Source: Acidovorax sp.
Lineage (GTDB): Bacteria > Pseudomonadota > Gammaproteobacteria > Burkholderiales > Burkholderiaceae_C
Reading direction: 5' to 3'
Length of the DNA stretch: 64,000 bases
Assembly: GCA_030692685.1 (NCBI GenBank)
Contig: JAUXZO010000035.1
Location: 54,951 to 118,950, forward strand
Shown: positions 55,694 through 63,561 of the stretch, piece by piece
How positions within the stretch are numbered: the first letter of the stretch is position 1
Layout of the letters: each line of letters begins with the position of its first letter
The notes under the pieces: generated by a model
Told to the model about the DNA's origin: nothing
What the model saw: only the letters and a program-made list of their open reading frames with translations
Databases searched by the model: none
Position numbers and translations under genes: made by a program

Positions 55694-57715
55694 ATGTCCT
55701 ATCTCGTGCTCGCCCGCAAGTACCGTCCCCGCAATTTCACTGAAATGGTAGGGCAAGAGCATGTGGTGCAGGCCCTCTCCAATGCGCTCAATACGCAGCG
55801 GCTGCACCATGCCTACCTGTTCACGGGCACACGGGGTGTGGGCAAGACGACGGTGTCTCGCATTCTGGCCAAGTCGCTCAACTGCCAGGGGGCAGACGGG
55901 CAGGGCGGCATTACCGCCACGCCGTGTGGTGTGTGCTCCGCCTGCACCGATATCGACAGCGGACGTTTTCCGGACTACACCGAGCTGGATGCGGCCTCGA
56001 ACCGGGGCGTAGACGAGGTGCAGAGCCTGCTGGAGCAGGCCGTTTACAAGCCCGTGCAAGGCCGCTTCAAGGTCTTCATGATCGATGAAGTGCACATGCT
56101 CACGAACACGGCGTTCAACGCCATGCTCAAGACGCTGGAAGAGCCGCCCGAGTACCTCAAGTTTGTGCTGGCCACGACCGACCCGCAGAAGGTGCCGGTC
56201 ACGGTGCTGAGCCGTTGCCTGCAGTTCAATCTGCGCCCCATGGCCCCCGAAACCGTGTTGTCGCACCTTACGCAGGTGCTGGCGTCAGAGAACGTGACGT
56301 CCGAGCCCCAGGCCCTGCGACTGATCTCGCGTGCTGCGCGGGGTTCGATGCGCGATGCGCTGTCGCTCACCGACCAGGCCATCGCCTTTGGCAGCGGCCA
56401 GTTGCAAGAAGCCGCCGTGCGCCAGATGCTGGGCGCGGTGGACCGCTCTTACGTGTTCCGCCTCATTGATGCGCTCGCCCAGGGCGATGGCAAGACCGTG
56501 GTGGAGACGTCGGACACGCTGCGCCTCAATGGCCTGTCGGCCGCCTCCACGCTCGAAGAGATGAGCGCCGTGTTGCAGCGCATGGCCGTGTTCCAGTCGG
56601 TGCCGCAGATGGCGGGTGCCGTGGATGCCGACGACCCCGAGGCCTCCGAGACGGCCCGGCTGGCTGCGCTGATGCCTGCCGACGAAACCCAGTTGCTCTA
56701 TAGCCTGTGCCTGCATGGCCGTGCCGAACTGGGCTTGGCGCCGGATGAGTACGCGGCGCTGACCATGGTGCTGCTGCGTTTGCTGGCCTTCAAGCCCCAG
56801 AGCGAACCGGCTGAAAAAAAAACTCTGACGCGGCCTGAAACCGCGTCTTCGGGCCAGGCCGCCGCTGGTTCTGCGGCCGCCCAGGCTGCCCCTGCCCCTG
56901 CGCCTGTTGCTGTCACCCCAGTTGCGCCACCGGCGGCTCGTCCGGTGGCAGCTCTTGTGGCGCAGCCCGCAGCGGTGGTTGCCCCGATCCCACCTGCTGC
57001 GGTCAACCCGGTACCCTCGGAACAAGCGCCCCCCTCGGCGTCTGCTCCGCCGCAAGAAGCGCCCTCCGATGTTGCCGATGCCTCCGAGCCGCCTCCCTGG
57101 CCGGGTTCAGACGAGCCGGATACCGTGGGGGTTGCAGCGCCCACCGCCACTGCGCTGCCGGTGCGCACCACGGATGGATTTGATCGAAATCAGCCTCCAG
57201 CGAATGGTGGTCGTGCGCAAGTAGCTCCTGAATATGTAGCAATCCCTGTGCGTGAGTCGCCCGAGCCTGGGGCGCGTTTGCAGCCCCTTCCGCTGTCGGC
57301 GCCCATCCCTGTCTCTGCGCGCTACACGCCCACCGAAGAAGGCGATGTCTGGCACACCACGGTGCAGCAGATGGTGGCGGCAGAAGCCATTACCGCGCTG
57401 GTGCGCGAGCTGGCCTTGCAATCGCAACTGGTGGCACGCGACGGCAGCCACTGGCTGCTGCGCGTCGAGCGTGAGTCGCTCAATCAACCCGCGGCCCGTG
57501 AGCGCCTGCGTGCTGCCTTGGAGGCCGCTGGCCACGCAGCCCAGATCACGGTGGAGGTGGGCGTTGTGATCGACAGTCCCGCCCGCCGCAACGCAGCTGC
57601 GGCTGCCGAGCGCCAACGCCGTGCCGAAGAAATCGTGAACAACGACCCGTTTGTGCAGTCATTGATGCGTGACTACGGCGCGAGAATCGTGCCGGGCAGC
57701 ATCAAGCCCGCGTGA
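55694..57715 (+). CDS. dnaX: DNA polymerase III subunits tau and gamma
   Basis: Clamp-loader ATPase and replisome organiser. 673 residues as tau. Walker A GTRGVGKT (45-52), zinc ligands C64, C78, C81, C84, Walker B MIDEVHML, SRC motif TVLSRCLQF, domain III to about 365, then a Pro/Ala-rich linker and a C-terminal tau domain (from about 540). At 56814-56822 a run of nine A is followed by a 7-bp hairpin, and both alternative frames stop within 18 bases, so a gamma form of about 381 residues is expected. Start ATG 55694 fits the family N-terminus SYLVLARKYRP; it is divergent from ffs. Confidence 0.97.
   Translation: MSYLVLARKYRPRNFTEMVGQEHVVQALSNALNTQRLHHAYLFTGTRGVGKTTVSRILAKSLNCQGADGQGGITATPCGVCSACTDIDSGRFPDYTELDAASNRGVDEVQSLLEQAVYKPVQGRFKVFMIDEVHMLTNTAFNAMLKTLEEPPEYLKFVLATTDPQKVPVTVLSRCLQFNLRPMAPETVLSHLTQVLASENVTSEPQALRLISRAARGSMRDALSLTDQAIAFGSGQLQEAAVRQMLGAVDRSYVFRLIDALAQGDGKTVVETSDTLRLNGLSAASTLEEMSAVLQRMAVFQSVPQMAGAVDADDPEASETARLAALMPADETQLLYSLCLHGRAELGLAPDEYAALTMVLLRLLAFKPQSEPAEKKTLTRPETASSGQAAAGSAAAQAAPAPAPVAVTPVAPPAARPVAALVAQPAAVVAPIPPAAVNPVPSEQAPPSASAPPQEAPSDVADASEPPPWPGSDEPDTVGVAAPTATALPVRTTDGFDRNQPPANGGRAQVAPEYVAIPVRESPEPGARLQPLPLSAPIPVSARYTPTEEGDVWHTTVQQMVAAEAITALVRELALQSQLVARDGSHWLLRVERESLNQPAARERLRAALEAAGHAAQITVEVGVVIDSPARRNAAAAAERQRRAEEIVNNDPFVQSLMRDYGARIVPGSIKPA
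56814..56847 (+). promoter_or_regulatory. Programmed frameshift / slippage site in dnaX (A9 plus hairpin)
   Basis: Nine A (56814-56822) include the heptamer A AAA AAA in the zero frame GAA AAA AAA ACT. Four bases later GACGCGG (56827-56833), loop CCTGAAA, CCGCGTC (56841-56847) makes a 7-bp stem. A -1 shift gives AAC TCT GAC GCG GCC TGA (stop at 56836); a +1 shift gives CTC TGA. Either produces a gamma-like truncated protein. Confidence 0.75.
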
Positions 57716-57717
57716 AA

Positions 57718-57830
57718 TGAAGTACCCCCTGAGTCGCCTTCGGCGCCTTCCCCCTCTCTCGCTTCGCGGGAGGGGGACGCACTCGGTGGCCTGGCAAAGC
57801 CAGCTCCACGAGTGCACTGGATTGGCGTGT
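57718..57830 (+). repeat. GC-rich intergenic repeat with nested hairpins after dnaX
   Basis: CCCCCTC...GAGGGGG (about 57749-57776) forms a strong stem around TCTCGCTTCGCGG. Then CACTCG with CGAGTG, enclosing GTGG with CCAC and TGGC AAA GCCA (about 57780-57815). I recognise it as similar to intergenic repeats common in Comamonadaceae genomes; copy number cannot be checked here. It probably terminates dnaX. Confidence 0.5.
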
Positions 57831-57945
57831 GCCAGTTTCGACGGCCGCTGACATTGCACAGCACAATACTGTGCAGCTCGGATACCGAATCCCTGTCCCT
57901 TCGTGGGAATCGATCAACCAGAAAGAAAGCAAAGGAAACCACACC

Positions 57946-58278
57946 ATGTTCAATAAAGGACAACTCGCCGGCCTCATGAAACAAGCCCAGGCGATGCAGG
58001 ACAACCTCAAAAAGGCGCAGGACGAGCTGGCCTTTGTCGAGGTGGAGGGCGAGTCGGGCGCGGGCCTGGTCAAGGTCGTGATGACCTGCAAGCACGACGT
58101 CAAGCGCATCACCATCGACCCCAGCCTGCTGGCGGAAGACAAGGACATGCTGGAAGACCTGGTGGCCGCGGCATTCAATGCGGCCGTGCGCAAGGCGGAA
58201 GAGACTTCTTCGGAGAAGATGGGCAAGCTCACTCAAGGCATGCCAGGCCTCCCCGGCGGCATGAAATTCCCTTTCTGA
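57946..58278 (+). CDS. YbaB/EbfC-family nucleoid-associated protein
   Basis: 110 residues, small DNA-binding dimer usually encoded between dnaX and recR. Starts [20 protein letters not shown], with the conserved beta-sheet core [20 protein letters not shown] and ITIDPSLL, a helical region [15 protein letters not shown] and a Gly/Met/Pro-rich C-terminus ([11 protein letters not shown]). Start ATG 57946 with AAAGGAAA upstream. Confidence 0.94.
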   Translation: MFNKGQLAGLMKQAQAMQDNLKKAQDELAFVEVEGESGAGLVKVVMTCKHDVKRITIDPSLLAEDKDMLEDLVAAAFNAAVRKAEETSSEKMGKLTQGMPGLPGGMKFPF

Positions 58279-58287
58279 CTGTTGGCT

Positions 58288-58412
58288 ACTGCGCGGGCCA
58301 TCTGCGTCGTTGGGCGGTGCTCGGAATCCTCACGTACTTCAAGTACGTTCCGGTTCCTGTGCTCCGTCCGCCTAGCAGCTGATCCCGCTCGCTACGCCCT
58401 TGAGGCTGGGGC
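58288..58412 (+). repeat. Intergenic repeat with the ACGTACTT-C-AAGTACGT palindrome
   Basis: The centre ACGTACTT (58332-58339), C, AAGTACGT (58341-58348) is a perfect palindrome in GC-rich flanks (GGGCGGTGCTCGGAATCC and TCCGGTTCCTGTGCTCCG). It resembles repeats I associate with Acidovorax-type genomes; only one copy is in this window. Located between the YbaB-family gene and recR. Confidence 0.5.
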
Positions 58413-58478
58413 GTGAAAGACAGGTGGGGTTGTTTGTCCCACTTGGTGTGAATGGTGGCAGGCCAGAAACGCCTCCCA

Positions 58479-58502
58479 CCGTTCGGGCTGAGCTTGTCGA
58501 AG
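58479..58502 (+). repeat. Short dispersed repeat of the TTCGACAAGCTCAGCCCGAACGG type
   Basis: The plus strand reads CCGTTCGGGCTGAGCTTGTC then GAAG. This short element is widely scattered in intergenic DNA of many proteobacteria (general knowledge). Imperfect palindrome. Adjacent to, but distinct from, the previous repeat. Confidence 0.5.
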
Positions 58503-58552
58503 CCTGCTCCTGAACTTCTATTTCCCTCAGTTTCCCGATTGTTTTCATAGCC

Positions 58553-59143
58553 ATGTCCGCCACCAACTCCCTTGATGTCTTGATCCAGGCGCTGCGCCGC
58601 CTGCCGGGGGTGGGGGTGAAGTCTGCGCAGCGCATGGCGTTTCATTTGCTGCAGCATGACCGTGAGGGCGCGCTGGCGTTGTCGCGGGCGCTGGGGGAGG
58701 CGGTGGGGACGGTGCACCATTGCGCGCGTTGCCACACCTTTACCGAGGCCGAGGTGTGCAGCACCTGTCTGGACCCGGAGCGGGATGCCACGCGCTTGTG
58801 TGTGGTGGAGACCCCGGCAGACCAGTCGGCGCTGGAGCGCACGGGCGCTTTCAAGGGGCTGTATTTTGTGTTGATGGGGCGGCTCAGCCCGCTCGATGGC
58901 ATTGGTCCCAAGGAAATTGGCCTGCAAAAGCTCATGGAGCGGGCCACCAACGGCCAGGTGCAGGAAGTGATTTTGGCCACCAACTTCAATGCGGAGGGCG
59001 AGGCCACGGCCCATGTCATCAGCGAGGCGCTCAAAAGCCGAGGTCTGCACGTCACGCGGTTGGCACGCGGCGTGCCTGTGGGCAGTGAGCTGGAGTATGT
59101 GGACCTGGGCACGATTGCCCATGCGCTGGTGGATCGCCGGTGA
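58553..59143 (+). CDS. recR: Recombination protein RecR
   Basis: Mediator that loads RecA with RecFO on gapped DNA. 196 residues: helix-hairpin-helix ([17 protein letters not shown]), four-Cys zinc finger ([18 protein letters not shown]), TOPRIM domain ([28 protein letters not shown] [11 protein letters not shown]), and C-terminal Walker-B-like region ([14 protein letters not shown]). Start ATG 58553 lacks a good ribosome site. A 274-bp repeat-rich gap separates it from the YbaB-family gene, so the usual dnaX-ybaB-recR operon is split here. Confidence 0.96.
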   Translation: MSATNSLDVLIQALRRLPGVGVKSAQRMAFHLLQHDREGALALSRALGEAVGTVHHCARCHTFTEAEVCSTCLDPERDATRLCVVETPADQSALERTGAFKGLYFVLMGRLSPLDGIGPKEIGLQKLMERATNGQVQEVILATNFNAEGEATAHVISEALKSRGLHVTRLARGVPVGSELEYVDLGTIAHALVDRR

Positions 59144-59190
59144 CACTTGGGTGTCTCGCAGTGCACAGCCGTTCCGACAGCTGTGGGTAA

Positions 59191-59250
59191 AATACTCCCA
59201 AATTAATAGCTGCTAGCGCTTGTGTATCAAGCGCTAGAGCCCTAAAAGGC
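59191..59250 (+). repeat. Palindromic repeat family A, copy 8, upstream of the MAPEG gene
   Basis: CTAGCGCTTG (59213-59222), loop TGTAT, CAAGCGCTAG (59228-59237): perfect 10-bp stem. Flanks AATTAATAGCTG and AGCCCTAAAAGG match the family. Its right end AAAAGG lies 10 nt before the MAPEG ATG and may serve as its ribosome binding site. Confidence 0.85.
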
Positions 59251-59257
59251 TTGAAAT

Positions 59258-59683
59258 ATGAATACCACCATGCATGTTGCACGGTTTACGGTGGCCTACT
59301 GGTGCGTTCTGGTTGCTGCCCTGTTGCCCATTTGTTGTGCCTGGCTGGCCAAAAGCGGTAGCTTTGGCAAATCGCGCAAAGACGGGGGCTTTGACAACCG
59401 CAACCCCCGGGCCTGGATGGCGCAGCAGACCGACTGGCAGGCGCGTGCCAATGCTGCACAGGCCAATAGTTTTGAAGCGCTGCCATTTTTTATCGGCGCG
59501 GTGATCATTGCGCACCTGCTGGGCGCAGGCCAGACACTTTTGGACATGCTGGCATTTTTGTATGTCATGTTGCGCATCTTCTACATCCTGATGTACGTGT
59601 CTGACATGCCTACGGCGCGCAGCGCGCTATGGGCGGGAGCATTTCTGGTCAACATCGCCATCCTGTTCCTCGGTTATCGCTAA
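59258..59683 (+). CDS. MAPEG-family membrane protein
   Basis: 141 residues with four hydrophobic segments (about 8-30, 70-90, 92-112, 120-138). The motif FDNRNPRAWMAQQTDWQARANAAQANSFEAL followed by FF is shared here only in parts (NPR...QARANAAQANSFEALPFF), which is the MAPEG signature seen in glutathione-transferase-like membrane enzymes. Function not established in bacteria. Start ATG 59258. The ribosome site is provided by the repeat upstream. A 9-bp tandem repeat begins one base after the stop. Confidence 0.8.
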   Translation: MNTTMHVARFTVAYWCVLVAALLPICCAWLAKSGSFGKSRKDGGFDNRNPRAWMAQQTDWQARANAAQANSFEALPFFIGAVIIAHLLGAGQTLLDMLAFLYVMLRIFYILMYVSDMPTARSALWAGAFLVNIAILFLGYR

Positions 59684-59684
59684 G

Positions 59685-59730
59685 GCACTTGCGGCACTTG
59701 CGGCACTTGCGGCACTTGCGCACTTGCGGC
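59685..59730 (+). repeat. 9-bp tandem repeat (GGCACTTGC) after the MAPEG gene
   Basis: Four perfect units of GGCACTTGC are followed by a unit missing one G and a degenerate unit. A potential variable-number locus outside any gene. Confidence 0.85.
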
Positions 59731-59806
59731 GCTTTGGCGGCTCTGTGAAGCGGCAGTTTTTGCACGCTGCAGGCCACACTTTCTCGCTCCCCGTCAAGGT
59801 ACGTAG

Positions 59807-59840
59807 AAACCCGCAGGGGCTCTCCCTGATGCGGGTTTTT
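59807..59840 (+). terminator. Rho-independent terminator upstream of the sulfonate-type binding protein
   Basis: AAACCCGCA (59807-59815) pairs with TGCGGGTTT (59830-59838), followed by TT; the loop contains a second short pairing (GGGG/TCCC). It ends the MAPEG transcript. Confidence 0.8.
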
Positions 59841-59898
59841 GTGCATTGAGGCACGATTGTTGCAGTGCAGCATTTGCCCTTTCTCTCCCTCTGATTCC

Positions 59899-60951
59899 GT
59901 GCCATCTCCTCTGCTCACCCGCCGCGCGTTTGCTACCTTGTCCGCTCTGTCGGCGGCTTCGGTGTGCGCGCCTGGGCTGATGGCACAGACCAGCAGTCCC
60001 GCAGCGCTCGGTCGCGTCACCATCGCGGTGGGGGGTCAAGGGGTGCTGTATCACCTGCCTTTGGCGCTCGCGGACCAACTGGGTTACTTTCGGGCCGAGG
60101 GGTTGGAGGTCACGGTGCGCGATTTTGCTGCCGGTGCCCTGGCGTTACAGGCCGTGCAAGAGGGGGTGGCCGATGTGTGTTCAGGCGCCTTTGAGCACAC
60201 CCTCCGGCAGCAGGTCAAGGGGCAGGCTTACCGGTCACTGGTGCTGCAAGGTCGGGCGCCTCAACTGGCGCTGGGCGTGTCGATGCGGGCGCTGCCTTCA
60301 TACAAAGATCTGGGGGATCTGGCGGGACGCCGGGTGGGGGTGTCGTCGGTCGGGTCGTCGACCCATCTGGCGGCGGGGCTGCTGCTGGCCCGCGCTGGCA
60401 TTGGTCCCCGTGATGTGTCGTTTGTGGGCGTCGGATCGGGCACTGCGGCAATGAACGCATTGCGCTCCGGCCAGGTGCATGCGCTTTGCCACGCCGACCC
60501 CATCATGACGCTGCTGGAGCAAAAGGCAGACATGCGCATCGTGGGAGACCTTCGGTCGCTCAAGGCAGCGCAAGACATGTTCGGGGGCAACATGCCAGCG
60601 AGCTGCCTCTATGCGCCCCAGGCATTTGTGCAAAAACAGCCTGCGCAGGCGCAGGCACTGGCCAACGGGATCGTGCATGCGCTCAAGTGGCTGCAGACGG
60701 CGGCTCCGGCAGATCTGGTGAAGGCCGTGCCAGCCGGGTTCTTGATGGGCGACCGGGGGGTGTATCTGGCCGCCTTTGGCCGTGTGCGCGAAACCTATTC
60801 CACCAATGGCCTGATGCCCGACGACGGTGCTGCCACCGCGTTGCGCGTGCTCTCGCGTGCATACCCGGAGCTGGCTGATACCAAGGTGGAGCTGGCGCGC
60901 ACCTACACCGATGATTTTGTGCGCAGGGCTCGCCAAAAGTACAACGTCTAA
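59899..60951 (+). CDS. Sulfonate/nitrate/taurine-type ABC transporter binding protein
   Basis: 350-residue SsuA/TauA/NMT1-like periplasmic protein. The N-terminus LTRRAFATLSALSAASVCAPG has a twin-arginine-like TRRAF pattern with a hydrophobic segment. The mature part shows ITIAVGGQG-like VTIAVGGQGVLYHLPLALA, LGYFRAEGLEV, GVADVCSGAFEH, and the hinge LAGRRVGVSSVGSSTHL. Substrate unknown. No permease or ATPase is adjacent, so it is an orphan receptor. Start GTG 59899 is preferred over positions within the upstream terminator; no clear ribosome site. Confidence 0.75.
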   Translation: MPSPLLTRRAFATLSALSAASVCAPGLMAQTSSPAALGRVTIAVGGQGVLYHLPLALADQLGYFRAEGLEVTVRDFAAGALALQAVQEGVADVCSGAFEHTLRQQVKGQAYRSLVLQGRAPQLALGVSMRALPSYKDLGDLAGRRVGVSSVGSSTHLAAGLLLARAGIGPRDVSFVGVGSGTAAMNALRSGQVHALCHADPIMTLLEQKADMRIVGDLRSLKAAQDMFGGNMPASCLYAPQAFVQKQPAQAQALANGIVHALKWLQTAAPADLVKAVPAGFLMGDRGVYLAAFGRVRETYSTNGLMPDDGAATALRVLSRAYPELADTKVELARTYTDDFVRRARQKYNV

Positions 60952-61102
60952 GGCGACGCGAGGGCAGAGCAGCTGTGGCAGCGCATTTTGGCTCCTCTGC
61001 TTTCGGTCGGGGCAATGGCTTACATTGGCCAGCGCTCGGTATGCCTTAGCCTCGGCATACCGACTAACGACCAATCACCTCTTCTTTTACAAGGATTACT
61101 CC

Positions 61103-61255
61103 ATGGCGCTCACACTCAGCATCGGCCCGCTTGTCTCATTGATCGCGGGCATTCTCATCTTGATCATGCCGCGCCTGCTCAATTTCATCGTGGCGATTTA
61201 TCTCATCATCATGGGCGTTCTGGGGCTGATGGGGATGAGTTCGTTGAAGTTGTGA
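61103..61255 (+). CDS. DUF3096-like 50-residue membrane protein
   Basis: 50 residues, almost wholly two transmembrane helices (ALTLSIGPLVSLIAGILILI and FIVAIYLIIMGVLGLMGM) with a PRLLN turn between. Matches the small DUF3096 family in length and motif PRLLNFIVAIYLI. AAGGA at 61091-61095 is a good ribosome site. Function unknown. Confidence 0.75.
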   Translation: MALTLSIGPLVSLIAGILILIMPRLLNFIVAIYLIIMGVLGLMGMSSLKL

Positions 61256-61267
61256 GTTGTCGGCGCG

Positions 61268-62788
61268 TCAGCGCCGCTTGACCTTGGAGGGCGTCCCGCC
61301 CTTGCGCGCTTGCGTCACGGGGCGCTTGCTACCTGCATTGGACCGCGACGCTGAACGGCCCGCTTGTGGTTGGCGTACCGGCAGATACACCACCACTTGC
61401 TGGCCGAGCTTGAATGCCGCGTTCGTGCGCACATCGTTCCAGTCGGCCACATTGCCAGCGGTCAGTTTGTAGCGCCGGGCAATGCTGGCCACCGTTTCGC
61501 CCTTGCCTGCGCGCACGGTGGTACGGCGGGTAACGACCTCCGGAGTTAATGCCAGCTGCCCGTTGTCGGCCAAGTGCGACGATACGTCCTGACGCGTAGT
61601 AGTGGACCGAGGCACCATCAAGGCAGAGCCTGCCTTGATCAGCATGCGAGGCGGGATGTTGTTCACCTTGCGAAGATCGTTCTCGCTGATCCCCGCGCGT
61701 TGGGCGGCTTCCGAGACGCTCATGGTGGAGGGCACAGACCAAACCGTCCAGCTGGCGTATTGACCTTCCTTGCGGGCTTCGAGGTTGCGGTGAAACACCT
61801 TGGCGTTGTCCCAGGGCAGCAGGATCTGCGGAGTGCCCGCCGCAAAAATCACCGGGCGGTTAAAAGACGGGTTGAGCGCGCGAAAATCCGCTTCACGGAT
61901 GTCGGCCAGCGTGGCCACCAGTTCCACGTCGATGTCGTGGGTGATGTCCACCGTCTGAAAATAGGGGTGGTTCTCGATCAGCGGCAGTTCGGTCTTGAAC
62001 GCGTCGGGGTTGGCCACGATGTTCTTGACGGCCTGCAGCTTGGGCACATACATGCGGGTCTCTGCAGGCATGGTCAGATCGGTGTAGCCGGTGCCCAGCC
62101 CCAACTTCTGGTTGCGTGCAATGGCCCGGCCTACGCTGCCTTCGCCCCAGTTATAGGCGGCCAGGGCCAGGTGCCAGTCGCCAAACATTCCGTACAGCTT
62201 TTGCAGATAGTCCAGTGCAGCGCGGGTGGACGCCAGTACATCGCGCCGGTCGTCGCGGAATGCGTTTTGCTTCAAGTCGAAGTACGTTCCGGTGGCAGGC
62301 ATGAACTGCCACATACCTGCGGCCTTGGCGCTGGAGACGGCCTGAGGGTTAAAAGCGCTTTCGATGTACGGCAACAGGGCCAACTCGGTGGGCATGCCCC
62401 GGCGCTCCAGTTCTTCAACGATGTGAAACAGGTATTTGCTGGATCGCTCCGTCATGCGCTGCATGTAGTCGGGGCGCGTGGCATACCACTGCTCGCGGTC
62501 CTGCACCAATTCGTGCTGCAGGTCCGGCATTGCAAAGCCGCGGCGGATGCGGTCCCACAGATCGGCGGGGGTAGACAACGACGCCACCTCGCCACCCGAC
62601 GCCTGCGCCAACGCAATGGGCCGGAGCGGGCCGTTGGGGTAGACCGGTGTGTGGGGGGCTTGCGGTGATGGGGTGCTGGGGCTTGCCGGTGCGTTGGTGC
62701 CAGCAGTGTCGGTCTGCGATGGCCCGGTGGTGGCGCAGCCTGTAAGCCAGAGTGCGCTGGCCAGGCAGGCGATGTGCAAAATTTTCAT
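61268..62788 (-). CDS. mltD: Membrane-bound lytic transglycosylase D
   Basis: Cleaves peptidoglycan glycan strands. 506-residue lipoprotein: signal with lipobox LTGC (C18), Pro/Thr-rich linker, SLT domain with catalytic E143 in LLPYIESAFNPQAVS and GMWQFMPATG, AYNWGEG. Two LysM-type domains follow (about 345-395 and 425-475). The basic tail RKGGTPSKVKRR is unusual. Start ATG 62788 overlaps the gloB stop (ATGA), so the two are translated together. Confidence 0.94.
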   Translation of the reverse strand: MKILHIACLASALWLTGCATTGPSQTDTAGTNAPASPSTPSPQAPHTPVYPNGPLRPIALAQASGGEVASLSTPADLWDRIRRGFAMPDLQHELVQDREQWYATRPDYMQRMTERSSKYLFHIVEELERRGMPTELALLPYIESAFNPQAVSSAKAAGMWQFMPATGTYFDLKQNAFRDDRRDVLASTRAALDYLQKLYGMFGDWHLALAAYNWGEGSVGRAIARNQKLGLGTGYTDLTMPAETRMYVPKLQAVKNIVANPDAFKTELPLIENHPYFQTVDITHDIDVELVATLADIREADFRALNPSFNRPVIFAAGTPQILLPWDNAKVFHRNLEARKEGQYASWTVWSVPSTMSVSEAAQRAGISENDLRKVNNIPPRMLIKAGSALMVPRSTTTRQDVSSHLADNGQLALTPEVVTRRTTVRAGKGETVASIARRYKLTAGNVADWNDVRTNAAFKLGQQVVVYLPVRQPQAGRSASRSNAGSKRPVTQARKGGTPSKVKRR

Positions 62789-63561
62789 CGAAACTCGTTT
62801 TTCCATTGGCGCAGCGCGGCCAATACCGCCACTGCGTCGTCTTGATGTACCTGCGCGTCATAGCCTTGGGCGGCCTGGGCCACCGCAGTCTGGCGTACGC
62901 GCAGGAAGGGGTTGATATCTTGTTCAAGCGCCATCTGAGACGGCAGGGTGGGCAAGTTCTGCGCACGCAGTGCTTCGCACTGGCTGCTGTAATGGAGCAA
63001 TGCTGCGTTGCCTGGTTCCACGGCGCGCGCGAATTTCAGATTGGACAGCGTGTATTCGTGGGTGCAGCACACCCGCGTGTTTGGGGGCAAGGCCGCGAGC
63101 TGATCGAGCGAGTCGAGCATTTGTGCTGGGGTGCCTTCAAAAAGCCGCCCACAGCCACCCGAAAACAGCGTGTCGCCACAGAACAGCAGGGGCGCGCCAT
63201 CCATCTCGGAGCAGTAGTAGGCGATGTGGCCTGCGGTGTGCCCGGGCACGTCCATGGTCTCAAAACGCAAGCCCAAAACCTGCACCACGTCACCCTGGGT
63301 CAAGCGCACCAGCGGCGCGGGAATGCGTTCGCGCGCCGGGCCGTAGACTACTGCCCCAGTGGCATCGCGCAAGGCGTCTACACCACCGACATGATCGGCG
63401 TGGTGGTGCGTGACTAGAATGCCTTGCAGCGTGAGGTGCAGGTCCTTCAGGGCCTGCAACACAGGCGCAGAATCCCCCGGGTCTACAACGATTGCCTGGT
63501 GGCCGTCGTGCAGCATCCAGATGTAGTTGTCGGTAAAGGCGGGCAGCGGCAGCAAGTTCAT
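62785..63561 (-). CDS. gloB: Hydroxyacylglutathione hydrolase (glyoxalase II)
   Basis: Hydrolyses S-lactoylglutathione in methylglyoxal detoxification. 258 residues, metallo-beta-lactamase fold with THHHADHVGG (H-x-H-x-D-H), GHTAGHIAYY, LFCGDTLFSGGCGRLFEG and a C-terminal glutathione-binding domain (CTHEYTLSNLKFA). Start ATG 63561. The divergent methyltransferase ATG overlaps it by two bases (CATG). TATAAT 63577-63572 (minus strand) lies only 10 bp before the start, so its mRNA would be nearly leaderless. Confidence 0.95.
   Translation of the reverse strand: MNLLPLPAFTDNYIWMLHDGHQAIVVDPGDSAPVLQALKDLHLTLQGILVTHHHADHVGGVDALRDATGAVVYGPARERIPAPLVRLTQGDVVQVLGLRFETMDVPGHTAGHIAYYCSEMDGAPLLFCGDTLFSGGCGRLFEGTPAQMLDSLDQLAALPPNTRVCCTHEYTLSNLKFARAVEPGNAALLHYSSQCEALRAQNLPTLPSQMALEQDINPFLRVRQTAVAQAAQGYDAQVHQDDAVAVLAALRQWKNEFR

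Noticed and set aside
57215..57250. AT-rich patch in the dnaX linker (GTAGCTCC...GTAGCAATCC)
   Set aside because: Only short GTAGC words are shared with the repeat family; no stem or flank match.
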